DNA of 36,628 nt from Gammaproteobacteria bacterium (GTDB taxonomy: Bacteria; Pseudomonadota; Gammaproteobacteria; Steroidobacterales; Steroidobacteraceae): positions 1-36,628 of the forward strand of contig JANYLH010000046.1 of the NCBI GenBank assembly GCA_025357915.1. The letters are read 5' to 3'. Positions 28,701-36,454 of this stretch are shown here, one piece after another. Position 1 is the stretch's first letter. Every line of letters starts with the position of its first letter. The notes below the pieces were generated by a model. It was given only the letters and a program-made list of their open reading frames with translations. It was not told the DNA's origin and did not search any database. The position numbers and the translations under genes are program-made.

Positions 28701-29392
28701 TCATCGCCACTCGCGCTGATTCACCGCGCCTGCCGCCGTTCCATGAAATGCTGGTACGGCTCCGTGATGACGACGGCGAGCTGGTGCTGCCGGGCGAGTT
28801 CATCCCGGCGGCGGAACGCTACAACATCATCGGCGCCATCGATCGCTGGGTGCTCGAGAACACGGTGGCGCGCCTGCGCCAGTATCTGGCCGCCGGACTC
28901 GAGGTGCCGCTGCTGTCGGTCAACCTGTCCGGCGCCTCGATCTGCGAGCGCAACTTCCTCGATTTCGTCCTGACCCTGGTCGAGGATCCGGACATCGGCG
29001 GACACCTGTGTTTCGAGATTACCGAGACCGCCATCATCACCGGCATGACCCAGATCGTGTACTTCATGCAGGAAGTCAGGAAGCGCGGCTGCCGCTTTGC
29101 GCTCGATGATTTTGGCACCGGACTGTCTTCGTTCCACTACCTGAAGAAACTCAAAGTCGACTTCCTCAAGATCGACGGCCAGTTTGTCGGCAGTCTCACC
29201 AACGATCCGGTTGATCGCAGCATGGTCGAGGCCATCAGCAAGGTGGCGGGGGCACTGGGCATTGCCACCATAGCCGAGCGGGTCGAAAGCGCCGAGGCGC
29301 TCGAGCGCCTCACGCAGCTGGGCATCGATTTCGCCCAGGGCTTCCATCTGGCGCGGCCCGAACAGCTGGCGGAACTGAGCGCCGCTCAATAG
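25775..29392 (+). CDS. PAS/GAF sensor with GGDEF and EAL domains (cyclic di-GMP turnover)
   Basis: The 1205-residue protein appears to be cytosolic: no signal or membrane segment is visible. Domain order is PAS (about 101-218), PAS (228-346), GAF (368-512), PAS (522-640), PAS (650-770), GGDEF (775-942), EAL (955-1200). The GGDEF motif is intact at 860-864 and is preceded by an inhibitory-site RSAD (851-854) at the canonical five-residue spacing. The EAL motif reads EML (Glu991). Other phosphodiesterase residues are kept: Asn1050, Glu1081, Asp1111-Asp1112 in LDDFGTG, Lys1132 and the AERVE glutamate near 1168. It could therefore both make and break cyclic di-GMP. Cyclic di-GMP control of exopolysaccharide by this protein is an inference from the neighbours. 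A repeated APANAPANAPG linker interrupts the second PAS domain. Confidence 0.92.
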   Translation: MSRESNATLPVPTLQPAVPSGASGLLRSGADLHPRLRAQLDALGLGRAPDPVAAMSALLPLISTQYEQIDEERRGVVRSMQMLAEEARCFAQGLASADAGQLRAILDHIKDVVITVTGEGAICVFNPTGEQLFGYSQAELIGVSILRLLPDLPVQGSLARGLQAFTVELSAQGRNSEPRATQARRKDGTMFPVEVVASPVSIDRREVFVICLRDMSERLAAEQALRDSESRYRTLVETAPEVIVVIDTRTGACTDANENALRFFGVSRERIVALELRDLLQAALAAPANAPANAPGAAGGAGFDKPRVFEWLCHRGAEVAVPTEVRLMPLTGAEGLVRASITDITERKRAQTIMAGERNVFERIAADAPLREVLAATATLAESICADYFVSISRLGPDGRSFTEVIGARVPQALRAADENTVIDVRNGSSAAAVYLGRAVLVGNVRTDPYWQRRRMLAVNAGFAAAWAVPIKAAGGKILGALTVYRAAAGKPAERDLELIAHAARLAAVAIERCNAAEALRTSEAKFRGLYESVLEGVYQFSPGGKVLAVNPAFVRLLGFTNAEEIYALPTVTALYWDPVARAQFVQELERAGEVHTAETLLRRHDGAQVVVLESARVVRNELHQVVAYEGTIADITERKRVEQAIFEEKERAQVTLQSIGDGVITTNREGRIEYLNPVAEQLSGWRGADARGATIMEVLRLRDEQTHEEIENPLLRCLREDKVVNFGEHSVLINRLGQEIAIQDSAAPIRDRNGRTVGAVVVFRDVTKERRLKRALSFQASHDALTGLINRREFDGRLQAALQGARDGDGTHALLYVDLDQFKVVNDTCGHSAGDRLLRDVTALLQQQVRSADLIARLGGDEFGILVQHCSLEQATRIADQVRQAVRDYRFSWEQHTASIGASIGVVAITRDSESVASLLSAADIACYAAKDAGRNRVHVYDSGAASGRHREMYWVSRVTRAVDEGRLELYSQPIIATRADSPRLPPFHEMLVRLRDDDGELVLPGEFIPAAERYNIIGAIDRWVLENTVARLRQYLAAGLEVPLLSVNLSGASICERNFLDFVLTLVEDPDIGGHLCFEITETAIITGMTQIVYFMQEVRKRGCRFALDDFGTGLSSFHYLKKLKVDFLKIDGQFVGSLTNDPVDRSMVEAISKVAGALGIATIAERVESAEALERLTQLGIDFAQGFHLARPEQLAELSAAQ

Positions 29393-30792
29393 GCCTGGTC
29401 GTCGCGGAAAATCTTGATCACCGTGAGCAGCAGGATCTTGAGATCCAGCATCGGAGTCCAGTGCCGCAGGTAGTCCAGGTCGTAGCGAACCCGGGCCTCC
29501 ATGTCCTCGAGTTTCGCTGTTTCACCGCGGCAGCCGCTGACCTGCGCTAGCCCGGTGATACCCGGCAGTACCTTGTGCCGGATCATGTAGCCCTTGATCA
29601 GCTTGCGGTACAGCTCATTGTGGGCGACGGCGTGCGGGCGCGGCCCGACCAGGCTCATCCTGCCCTGCAGGACATTGAAAAGCTGCGGCAACTCGTCCAG
29701 TGACAGCCTGCGCAGGAATTTTCCAATGGGCGTGATGCGGGCATCGGCTCGCGATGCCTGCTTGAGGTCGCCGCCGTCCTCGGTAACGGTCATAGAGCGG
29801 AACTTGTAGACGGAGATCTCCCGCCCGTCGAGCCCGTAGCGGCGCTGCTTGAAGATGGCCGGACCAGGCGATGAAACCCTGACGAGCAGCGCGATGCCCA
29901 ACAGCAGCGGCAGCAAGACCACCACCATGCACGATGCCAGGAGCACGTCGGTGATGCGCTTGCTGACGCCACGGTAGCCGTAGAAGGGGGTTTCGCACAG
30001 CGCCACCACCGGCACGCCCTTGATGTCGCTCGCGCGTGCCTGGATCAGGTCGAAGACGAATATATCCGGGGCGTAGTAGATCGATGCCGTGGTATCGCCC
30101 AGTTCCTCGAGCAAAGTCATGACCCGCCGCACATGCCTGATAGGCAGCGAGATGAAAATAACATCGACGTTACGGGACTTGACGTAGGCTACCAGATCGT
30201 CGAGCGATCCCTTGAGTTCCGCTTCCGCAGCGAGTTGCAAGCGGTCGGCACTGCGGTCGTCAAAGAAGCCGTCGACAGCCAGGCACAGCGCGGGATTATC
30301 GCGGATGCGGCGTGCCAGCATCAGGCTGCTGTCATTGTAGCCCGCGAAAACCGCGACCCGGCGACCAGAGGCACGCATCAGGAGTCGCCGCATGACTGCC
30401 TGCATGAGCAAGGTGGTGCCGATCAGCGCCAACGGCGTACCCAGCAGCCAGGCCCAGAGGAGTCCGGCCGGAAATGCATCGAGAATGCCGCCGAAGAAAT
30501 TTACGATCGCCAGGCCCGTTACCAGCAGCATCAGCCAGCGCGCGATCACTCCGGTAGCGGCCGGCAGACTCGCGGACGCGAGCTGCATCGTCACGTCCCT
30601 GGGCGATTCGATGAGCACCAGGCAAAGAACGCCGATCACAATGCTTTCGATGGAGGTGGGTCGGATCGGCAACTGAAAGAGCCACGCCAACCCGTTCCAT
30701 GCAGACATTGCGACCAGCCAGGGTATGACTGACTGGATGGCCGTCGTCGTGGCGATCAGGAAACTCTGTCTGAGGAGTACGGGCTGGGTCAT
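29386..30792 (-). CDS. Polyprenyl-phosphate sugar-1-phosphate transferase (WcaJ-like)
   Basis: This membrane enzyme starts exopolysaccharide repeat units by moving a sugar phosphate from a UDP-sugar to undecaprenyl phosphate. The 468-residue form has an N-terminal block of four or five membrane helices, a Rossmann-like CoA-binding-type domain with RRVAVFAGYNDSS, one more membrane helix (VLLASCMVVVLLPLLLGIALLV), and the C-terminal bacterial sugar transferase domain with SPGPAIFKQRRYG, YKFRSM, LRRLSLDELPQLFNVL and SLVGPRPH. Upstream in-frame starts exist (up to 30969), but the family length and a TATAAT at 30862-30867 on this strand favour the ATG at 30792. The gene ends overlapping the end of the cyclic di-GMP gene by seven bases. 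Confidence 0.9.
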   Translation of the reverse strand: MTQPVLLRQSFLIATTTAIQSVIPWLVAMSAWNGLAWLFQLPIRPTSIESIVIGVLCLVLIESPRDVTMQLASASLPAATGVIARWLMLLVTGLAIVNFFGGILDAFPAGLLWAWLLGTPLALIGTTLLMQAVMRRLLMRASGRRVAVFAGYNDSSLMLARRIRDNPALCLAVDGFFDDRSADRLQLAAEAELKGSLDDLVAYVKSRNVDVIFISLPIRHVRRVMTLLEELGDTTASIYYAPDIFVFDLIQARASDIKGVPVVALCETPFYGYRGVSKRITDVLLASCMVVVLLPLLLGIALLVRVSSPGPAIFKQRRYGLDGREISVYKFRSMTVTEDGGDLKQASRADARITPIGKFLRRLSLDELPQLFNVLQGRMSLVGPRPHAVAHNELYRKLIKGYMIRHKVLPGITGLAQVSGCRGETAKLEDMEARVRYDLDYLRHWTPMLDLKILLLTVIKIFRDDQAY

Positions 30793-30861
30793 AGCGGCGT
30801 CGCGGCGTGCACTCAGGTGCGGGCCATTTTGTTGGGTGGGGTGCGCCATCTGCGCTGCCGG

Positions 30862-30867
30862 ATTATA
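30862..30867 (-). promoter_or_regulatory. Perfect -10 box upstream of the sugar transferase gene
   Basis: The minus strand reads TATAAT here. No good -35 hexamer stands 16-18 bases upstream (GGGATT is the nearest), so strength may depend on an activator. Transcription would begin near 30855, giving a leader of about 60 bases before the ATG at 30792. Confidence 0.4.
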
Positions 30868-31058
30868 GTGCTGCGCTCGAGAGTAATCCCGCATATTTCC
30901 CGCGCCGTGGCCCGCTTCCGGAAGTTGGCTGCGGCTGCACTCGGCGATGCGGGCCACAATTTGGGGCACTGGCTTTGGCGTAAGGGAAAATCGGCCGGCT
31001 AAAGTCGCGGCGATGTCCGTACAATCGGCGGGAAAGCCAATCTGAGACTGCGAGTTCC

Positions 31059-32159
31059 ATGAGCCTGCAAATCGAACAGCTGGCGTCCGTCGATGCGTTC
31101 GCTTCGCTGCGGGACGAATGGGAGCAGATCGAAGCGGATATCTCGCCGCGCACGCCGTTCCGTACGCCCCTATGGAACGAATTGTGGTGGCGGCACCTGA
31201 GCCGCAATGGCGTGGCGCAGCGTGACGACTTCTACGCGCATACGGTTCGTGATGCCGGGCGGCTGATTGCCGTGGCGCCGTTGATGATTACCGCCGCCCC
31301 GGCTGTCGGGCCCTGCCGCAGCAGACGGCTGAACTATTTCGGCGCGGACCCGAATATCACCGAGATGCACGGACTGGTGTGCCGGCTGGTGGACGAGGAG
31401 CGCGTTGTCACCGCCCTGAGTTCGTACCTGGCCCGCCACGCTGGCAGTTGCGACTGGCTCAGGTGGTCGGGCGTTCGCAGCGGCGGCAGTGCCCATCGCT
31501 GGCTCGAGAGCCAGGGCCGCACCGTCTGGGAAGAACCAATCCTTGACTACTGGCTGCGGCTGCCTGAGAGCCGGGAGCAATTCTTCTCCAGTCGTTCCCG
31601 CAATATCAAGGAATCGATCCGCAAGTGCTATAACTCCTTGCGGCGCGCCGGATACGAATTGCGTTTCAAAGTGGTCGCCGACCGCAGCGCCACCCGTGCC
31701 GCGGTAGAGCGGTTTTTTGAACTGCATGCCGCGCGCGCTGAAGCGCCGCTGTTGGTGCGGCATCCGAATTGCTTCAAGATGGAATCGGCCCGGGAGTTCC
31801 TGCACGAGTACTGCGCAGCGATGGCGGAGCGCAATGAGCTGCGGATTTTCCAGCTCGAAATCGGCGACGTCGTGGTCGCCACGCGCGTGGGCTTTCAGCT
31901 CGGCCGCGAGCTTTACCTCTACTTTTCCGGATACCTGCCGGAGTTCGGCCGGTTCAGCGTCATGACGACGCTGCTAACCGAGGCGCTAAAGTGGGCGATC
32001 GGGCAGGAGTTGTCGATCGTCAACCTCTCAGTGGGCAAGGATAACTCCAAGTTGCGTTGGGGGCCGGAGGAAACCGTGCTGTGCCAGGGCGTGCAGCAGA
32101 GTGAGCGGTGGCGGAGTCGTCTGGCATTTCGCCTGTACACCTGGGTCAAGGGTATCTAG
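31059..32159 (+). CDS. GNAT-superfamily protein, CelD/BioF2-like, probably in polysaccharide synthesis
   Basis: The 366-residue product resembles the CelD/FemAB-like group of GNAT proteins that often accompany exopolysaccharide gene clusters. Signs of this are SRNIKESIRKCYNSLRRAG in the middle (residues about 179-197), the acyltransferase core with FFELHAAR and LRIFQLEIGDVVVATRVGF, and the C-terminal LYLYFSGYLPEFGRFSVMTTL and SVGKDNSKLRWG. Such proteins are thought to acylate sugars or amino groups, but the substrate is unknown. It starts at an ATG after a 266-base divergent region and has no signal peptide, so it works in the cytoplasm. It is flanked by a sugar transferase gene and an epimerase gene, both on the other strand. 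Confidence 0.75.
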   Translation: MSLQIEQLASVDAFASLRDEWEQIEADISPRTPFRTPLWNELWWRHLSRNGVAQRDDFYAHTVRDAGRLIAVAPLMITAAPAVGPCRSRRLNYFGADPNITEMHGLVCRLVDEERVVTALSSYLARHAGSCDWLRWSGVRSGGSAHRWLESQGRTVWEEPILDYWLRLPESREQFFSSRSRNIKESIRKCYNSLRRAGYELRFKVVADRSATRAAVERFFELHAARAEAPLLVRHPNCFKMESAREFLHEYCAAMAERNELRIFQLEIGDVVVATRVGFQLGRELYLYFSGYLPEFGRFSVMTTLLTEALKWAIGQELSIVNLSVGKDNSKLRWGPEETVLCQGVQQSERWRSRLAFRLYTWVKGI

Positions 32160-32292
32160 ACCCCGCCACCGCCCGGTGTCGGCCGGGAGGCCAGATCGTC
32201 ATAGCCACAGCAGAGTGCCGCTGCTGCAAAGTGTCGAGGTTCACACCATGCGCGTCTGGCCTGCGCGAACTCCCCGCGGCCCGGGGTCAGGG

Positions 32293-33264
32293 TTAACGGC
32301 TGGCCGCGAACCATGCGGCCGTGCTCTTCAGTCCCTGTTCGAGCGGCGTCCAGCGCAGCTCCAGAATTCGCGTTGCCTTTTGCGAATCCAGAATGATCGC
32401 GTGGCGACACAGCTTGATCAGCGAGGGGCGGAGCACTGGGATCGCGTTGACCTGGCTTAGGCGTAGCATGCGGGCGCTCAATTCCACGATTCTGAGCGCC
32501 GGTGCAACTGCCGCCAATTCGAGTCCGAGACGGAGCTGCGACATGGAACGCACCGGCGCGGCACCCAACGCGGCAGCGTAGCGCGCAAAATATTCATTCC
32601 ACGTAGGCGGCTGCGGCGCGGCAAGGTTGAAGGCTTGCCCGGCAGTTCCCGGAAGGCGCAGGGCACTGATGATGGCTGCGACGACGTCGTCGACATGCAC
32701 GAGATTGCAGTAACCGCCGCCATTGTTCCCCAGATCGCCGATGCGACGAGCCACCAGCAGGCGGGCAAGCTCGTCGCTCCACCTCGTGCTGTGCGGGCCG
32801 TAGATGATTCCTGGACGGAACACCACGGTATTCTGGGCTTGCGCGGCAAGGCTTTCGGCCTCGGCCTTTGCGGCCGAATAGGGACCCAGGTCCCCCAGCA
32901 GTGGCGCCGACTCATCGACTACGCCGGACACGGAGCCGTAGGCTGCGATGCTGCTCATGTGTACCACGCGCGGCGCGGCCGCCGTGGCTGCAGCCGCTCC
33001 CAGCACGGCGCGGGAACTTTCCACAATTGTGCGCGCGTCTCCCGAGACGCAGTTTACCACCCCTGCCGCACCGGCGAACGCGCGGCGCAGCGCCGCCTCA
33101 TCCGTGGCATCCACCTGGATGTATTCTCCGCCCGCGACCGGCGCCGCCGCCCGATGACCGGCGGCAATGGGAATCGCCCAGTCGGCAGCGGCCAGCGCGG
33201 CCAGGACCCGCCTGCCGACAAAACCGTTCGCTCCGAGCACAACCACTCGCTGGCGCAGGTTCAT
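32293..33264 (-). CDS. NAD-dependent epimerase/dehydratase (extended SDR)
   Basis: The 323-residue product has the dinucleotide-binding GANGFVGRRV (11-20), catalytic Ser104-Ser105 in VVHMSSIAAYG, and Tyr129/Lys133 in PYSAAKAEAE, followed by VFRPGIIYGP, the usual substrate-domain motif. Such enzymes modify nucleotide sugars or, in other branches, steroids and flavonoids. The exact substrate cannot be read. The 133 bases between the upstream plus-strand GNAT gene's end and this gene's end hold only short palindromes without a T-tract. It lies 47 bases from the tRNA-Val gene. Confidence 0.82.
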   Translation of the reverse strand: MNLRQRVVVLGANGFVGRRVLAALAAADWAIPIAAGHRAAAPVAGGEYIQVDATDEAALRRAFAGAAGVVNCVSGDARTIVESSRAVLGAAAATAAAPRVVHMSSIAAYGSVSGVVDESAPLLGDLGPYSAAKAEAESLAAQAQNTVVFRPGIIYGPHSTRWSDELARLLVARRIGDLGNNGGGYCNLVHVDDVVAAIISALRLPGTAGQAFNLAAPQPPTWNEYFARYAAALGAAPVRSMSQLRLGLELAAVAPALRIVELSARMLRLSQVNAIPVLRPSLIKLCRHAIILDSQKATRILELRWTPLEQGLKSTAAWFAASR

Positions 33265-33311
33265 CAGTAAGCCTCAGGGATATTCATGGCCAAGCCGACC
33301 CTGGCGGAATC

Positions 33312-33386
33312 TGGTGGGCGGTACAGGGATTGAACCTGTGACCCCTGCCGTGTGAAAGCAGTGCTCTACCGCTGAGCTAACCGCCC
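33312..33386 (-). tRNA. tRNA-Val (anticodon CAC)
   Basis: A complete cloverleaf of 75 bases including an encoded CCA. The acceptor stem is GGGCGGT/ACCGCCC. The D arm is GCTC-AGCGGTA-GAGC. The anticodon stem CTGCT/GGCAG closes the loop TTCACAC, giving anticodon CAC for the codon GUG. The T arm is ACAGG-TTCAATC-CCTGT. It is a single gene, opposite in strand to gltX. Confidence 0.96.
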
Positions 33387-33405
33387 GTGTTCGCGAAGGG
33401 CCGCT

Positions 33406-33434
33406 AGTGTAGGGAACCCCCGGCGGCGAAGCAA
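33406..33434 (-). promoter_or_regulatory. Probable promoter of tRNA-Val
   Basis: On the minus strand TTGCTT (33434-33429) and TACACT (33411-33406) are 17 bases apart. The stretch after the -10 box (AGCGGCCC) is GC-rich, as in stable-RNA promoters under stringent control. The mature tRNA begins 20 bases after the -10 box. Confidence 0.5.
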
Positions 33435-33518
33435 TCGTGCGTGGCGCGCCGGCGCCGGGCCGGATACGATTCGGGTCCGCGTCCGTGCGCAACACCACCA
33501 GCGAGTTCACCAGGCCTC

Positions 33519-34925
33519 ATGACCGTCGTCACCCGTTTTGCTCCCAGCCCGACCGGCCTGCTGCATATCGGCGGGGTGCGCACCGCGCTCTTTTCGTGGC
33601 TCTATGCCCGACATAACGGCGGCAGGTTCATCCTGCGGGTCGAGGACACCGATCGCGAGCGCTCCACGGATGAAGCTGTAAAGGTGATCCTCGAAGGCAT
33701 GCATTGGCTGGGCCTGGATGCGGACGAGGGCCCGTATTACCAGACCCGGCGATTCGATCGCTATCGCGAAGTGCTCGCCGGAATGCTGGGCGCCGGCCAC
33801 GCCTACCATTGTTACTGCTCCAAAGCCGAGCTCGAGGCCATGCGCGAGCGGCAGCTGGCGGCAAAGGAAAAGCCGCGCTATGACGGGCGCTGTCGCGAAC
33901 TCAAGGAGCCGCGCGCCGGCGTTGACCCGGTGATCCGCTTCAAGAACCCGCAGCACGGCGAGGTCGTGGTCGAGGACCAGGTGCACGGCCGGGTGGTGTT
34001 CCAGAACAGCGAACTCGACGACCTGATCATTGCCCGCTCCGACGGCACGCCAACCTACAATTTCTGCGTAGTGGTCGACGATATGGACATGGGCATCACG
34101 CATGTCATCCGCGGCGATGATCACCTGAACAATACGCCGCGCCAGATGAACATGCTGCACGCGCTGCAGGCCGCTATTCCGGTGTATGCGCACGTACCCA
34201 TGATTCTCGGGGCCGACGGCGCAAAACTCTCGAAGCGCCATGGTGCCGTCAGCGTGCTGCAGTATCAGGAGGAGGGCTACCTGCCCGATGCGCTGCTCAA
34301 TTACCTGGTGCGGCTGGGCTGGTCGCACGGCGACCAGGAAGTCTTCAGCCGCGAGGAAATGATCGCGGCCTTCGACATCAAAGACGTCAATAAGGCGGCC
34401 TCGGCTTTCAACGCCGAGAAACTCCAGTGGCTCAACCAACAACACATGATGCGTGCCCCGGTCACGCAGCTTGCGGTGGCACTGCGCGACAGCCTCGCAG
34501 GTCTGGGCGTCGCCACCGACGACATGGCGCTGCTCGAGGGTGTGGTCAATGCACAGCGCGAGCGCGCGAAGACGCTTAGGGAAATGGCGCAACAGAGCCT
34601 GTTTTTCTTCAGGGATTTCGAGCACTACGACCCCAAGGCGGCCCGCAAGCATCTCACCGCCGGGGCGGTGCCCCTGCTGGAAGCCGTCGGTGGCGGGCTC
34701 GAGGCGTTGACGGAATGGAACGCCGGTGCCATACATTCGGTACTGGACACCGTGGCCAGGCGCAATGCGCTGGGGCTGGGGAGCGTGGCGCAGCCGCTGC
34801 GGGTCGCGATCTGCGGGACCGCCGTGTCGCCCCCCATAGACCTGACGGTGGCCCTGATCGGCAAGACCACGACCCTCGTGCGCCTGCAGCGTGCGATCGG
34901 CCAGGCGGGCACATCCGAGCCTTGA
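33519..34925 (+). CDS. gltX: Glutamyl-tRNA synthetase
   Basis: GltX charges tRNA-Glu with glutamate in the cytoplasm. The 468-residue class I enzyme has the HIGH-type motif in PSPTGLLHIGG (10-19), the KMSKS-type KLSKR (236-240) and YNFCVVVDDMDMGITHVIRG; the layout is collinear with E. coli GltX over its whole length. Three of the four zinc ligands of the E. coli enzyme are present at the same positions (Cys98, Cys100, Cys125), while the fourth, His127, is Glu here. The frame is open upstream to 33441, but homology begins at MTVVTRFAPSP. Its stop codon overlaps the -35 box of the tRNA-Ala/tRNA-Glu promoter, so the enzyme gene stands next to its substrate tRNA. Confidence 0.96.
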   Translation: MTVVTRFAPSPTGLLHIGGVRTALFSWLYARHNGGRFILRVEDTDRERSTDEAVKVILEGMHWLGLDADEGPYYQTRRFDRYREVLAGMLGAGHAYHCYCSKAELEAMRERQLAAKEKPRYDGRCRELKEPRAGVDPVIRFKNPQHGEVVVEDQVHGRVVFQNSELDDLIIARSDGTPTYNFCVVVDDMDMGITHVIRGDDHLNNTPRQMNMLHALQAAIPVYAHVPMILGADGAKLSKRHGAVSVLQYQEEGYLPDALLNYLVRLGWSHGDQEVFSREEMIAAFDIKDVNKAASAFNAEKLQWLNQQHMMRAPVTQLAVALRDSLAGLGVATDDMALLEGVVNAQRERAKTLREMAQQSLFFFRDFEHYDPKAARKHLTAGAVPLLEAVGGGLEALTEWNAGAIHSVLDTVARRNALGLGSVAQPLRVAICGTAVSPPIDLTVALIGKTTTLVRLQRAIGQAGTSEP

Positions 34926-34950
34926 CAGCATCCTGAGCGGTGCGTACCTT
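34922..34950 (+). promoter_or_regulatory. Promoter of the tRNA-Ala/tRNA-Glu operon
   Basis: A perfect TTGACA (34922-34927) overlaps the gltX stop codon. TACCTT (34945-34950) follows after a 17-base spacer. The next bases, CGCGCCC, form a GC-rich discriminator typical of stringently regulated tRNA and rRNA promoters. The tRNA-Ala gene begins 14 bases after the -10 box. Confidence 0.65.
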
Positions 34951-34963
34951 CGCGCCCTCTCGT

Positions 34964-35039
<76 letters not shown>

Positions 35040-35054
35040 TTTTTGCGGTTTTCG

Positions 35055-35130
35055 GTCCCCATCGTCTAGAGGCCTAGGACACTGCCCTTTCACGGCGGCG
35101 ACAGGGGTTCGAATCCCCTTGGGGACGCCA
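35055..35130 (+). tRNA. tRNA-Glu (anticodon UUC)
   Basis: A complete 76-base cloverleaf with encoded CCA. The acceptor stem is GTCCCCA/TGGGGAC with discriminator G. The anticodon stem CTGCC/GGCGG (one T-G pair) closes the loop CTTTCAC, anticodon TTC. The T arm is AGGGG-TTCGAAT-CCCCT. It is second in a two-tRNA transcript just after gltX, the gene for its own synthetase. Confidence 0.96.
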
Positions 35131-35257
35131 TCCGCGCCCGCAGGCTGGCAAGCGCTAAGCGGGTAAAACTTGCCGCTCATGGCTAATTTGTTATTTGTCA
35201 GCCAAGTGAACGCCTGACCCGCTATACTTTTCCGACCACGATTCTTAAAGTGAACCC

Positions 35258-36454
35258 ATGCGGTCGGCCCTGAACCCGAATCCGGTCATCCTCGCCTGTG
35301 TCCTCGCTCTTGGGCTGTGTTCCTTGCCGGCGCGAGCCCAACTGAGCGTGCAGCCGTTTGCGACCGGAGACTATCAGTACAACTCCAATATTGCGGCCGT
35401 CGCGCCTGGCGATCCCGCGAACGTCCTGCAGGGCGATACGCGCCGCGATGATCAGATCAAGCTCGCCACAGCCGGAGTCACCCTGAAGTATCAGTGGCGC
35501 CAGCAGGTCCTGTCGGCTGCCGCCGAGGGGCGGCGCTACAAATACAATCATTTTTCCCAACTTGACCACGATGGGTACCGGTTGAACGCCAACCTGGACT
35601 GGAAGCTGGCGGACGCCGTGGACGGCAAGCTCGGCGTCGGTCGCGAGCAACGCATGGCGGATCTCAAGGCGCGGCTGAGTTCGGCGCTGGTGCTGGAAAC
35701 CGAACGCGACGCCGATGCCAGCGTTGGTTTCCACATCGGACCCGACTGGCGGCTGGAGGCGGGTGCGAAGCAGCGCGACCTGGATTCGCCCCAGCCCGGC
35801 ATTCCCTCTTACGGTCTCAAGGAGACAGTTGGCGACGCAGCGCTTAAATACCTGGGTCCTGCAGACTGGACCTTTGGCCTGGCGGCCGAACGGGTCAAGG
35901 GCGATTACCGCGGTGGGGTGCTGGTGCCGAGTTACCGGCAAACCAGCCTTGATGGCACCGCGAGCTACGGCACCGGCGAGCCGACGCTCCTGAAGGCAGC
36001 CCCCGGTTACACCAAGCGTGAAAATCCGGCGGCCAATGCAGCGGATATTACGGCGACCACGGGCTTGCTGAGCTACGCGCGCAAGCTGACAGGGAAGACC
36101 TCGGTGTTCCTCAGTTACGAGCGCGCCGTCAACAGCTATGTAATCAACGCCACATCGGTAGTTGATTCCACAGTGACCATCAGGACAGACTGGGAAGCAA
36201 CGACGAAGATCTCGGTCCTGCTCGGCTACATGCGCATCGGCAGCTCATTTACGGGCGAGACCGTGCCGGTCACCAACCAGGCGCGCGCCGATCAGTACCA
36301 GACGGCGGATCTGAATATCACCTATGCGATGCGGCGCTGGCTGTCCATCAGTCCCTATGCGCTGTACCAGACCCGGACGTCCAACACCACATTCTTCCAA
36401 TACAACGGCGCGGTGGTCGGCGTGCGGCTGCGCGTCCAGTGGCCCGTGAATTAA
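35258..36454 (+). CDS. epsL: EpsL-like outer-membrane beta-barrel protein of exopolysaccharide systems
   Basis: The 398-residue product has a signal peptide (cleavage probably after ARA, residue 27) followed by alternating amphipathic strands across the whole length, ending in VVGVRLRVQWPVN. It resembles EpsL proteins that accompany exosortase-type (PEP-CTERM) exopolysaccharide clusters and probably form an outer-membrane barrel. Typical signs are the GDYQYNSNI segment just after the signal, DRRDDQI-like charged turns and a repeated Arg-Tyr/Lys-Tyr pattern. No exosortase or PEP-CTERM protein is in the window, so membership in such a system is inference. The ATG follows the tRNA-Glu gene by 127 bases. 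TATACT at 35222-35227 is a possible -10 box without a clear -35. Confidence 0.65.
   Translation: MRSALNPNPVILACVLALGLCSLPARAQLSVQPFATGDYQYNSNIAAVAPGDPANVLQGDTRRDDQIKLATAGVTLKYQWRQQVLSAAAEGRRYKYNHFSQLDHDGYRLNANLDWKLADAVDGKLGVGREQRMADLKARLSSALVLETERDADASVGFHIGPDWRLEAGAKQRDLDSPQPGIPSYGLKETVGDAALKYLGPADWTFGLAAERVKGDYRGGVLVPSYRQTSLDGTASYGTGEPTLLKAAPGYTKRENPAANAADITATTGLLSYARKLTGKTSVFLSYERAVNSYVINATSVVDSTVTIRTDWEATTKISVLLGYMRIGSSFTGETVPVTNQARADQYQTADLNITYAMRRWLSISPYALYQTRTSNTTFFQYNGAVVGVRLRVQWPVN

Noticed and set aside
30793..30969. N-terminal extension of the sugar transferase
   Set aside because: It would add 59 residues with no membrane segment or homology and would include the TATAAT promoter element in the coding region.
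32208..32226. Hairpin CAGCAG-N7-CTGCTG between the GNAT and SDR genes
   Set aside because: Short perfect stem without a T-tract on either strand. It could aid termination but is not convincing.
35146..35160. sigma54-like element TGGCAAGCGCTAAGC upstream of epsL
   Set aside because: The GG-N10-GC spacing fits, but the -12 part reads AAGC rather than TTGC, it lies about 100 bases from the start codon, and one such match by chance is likely in GC-rich DNA.
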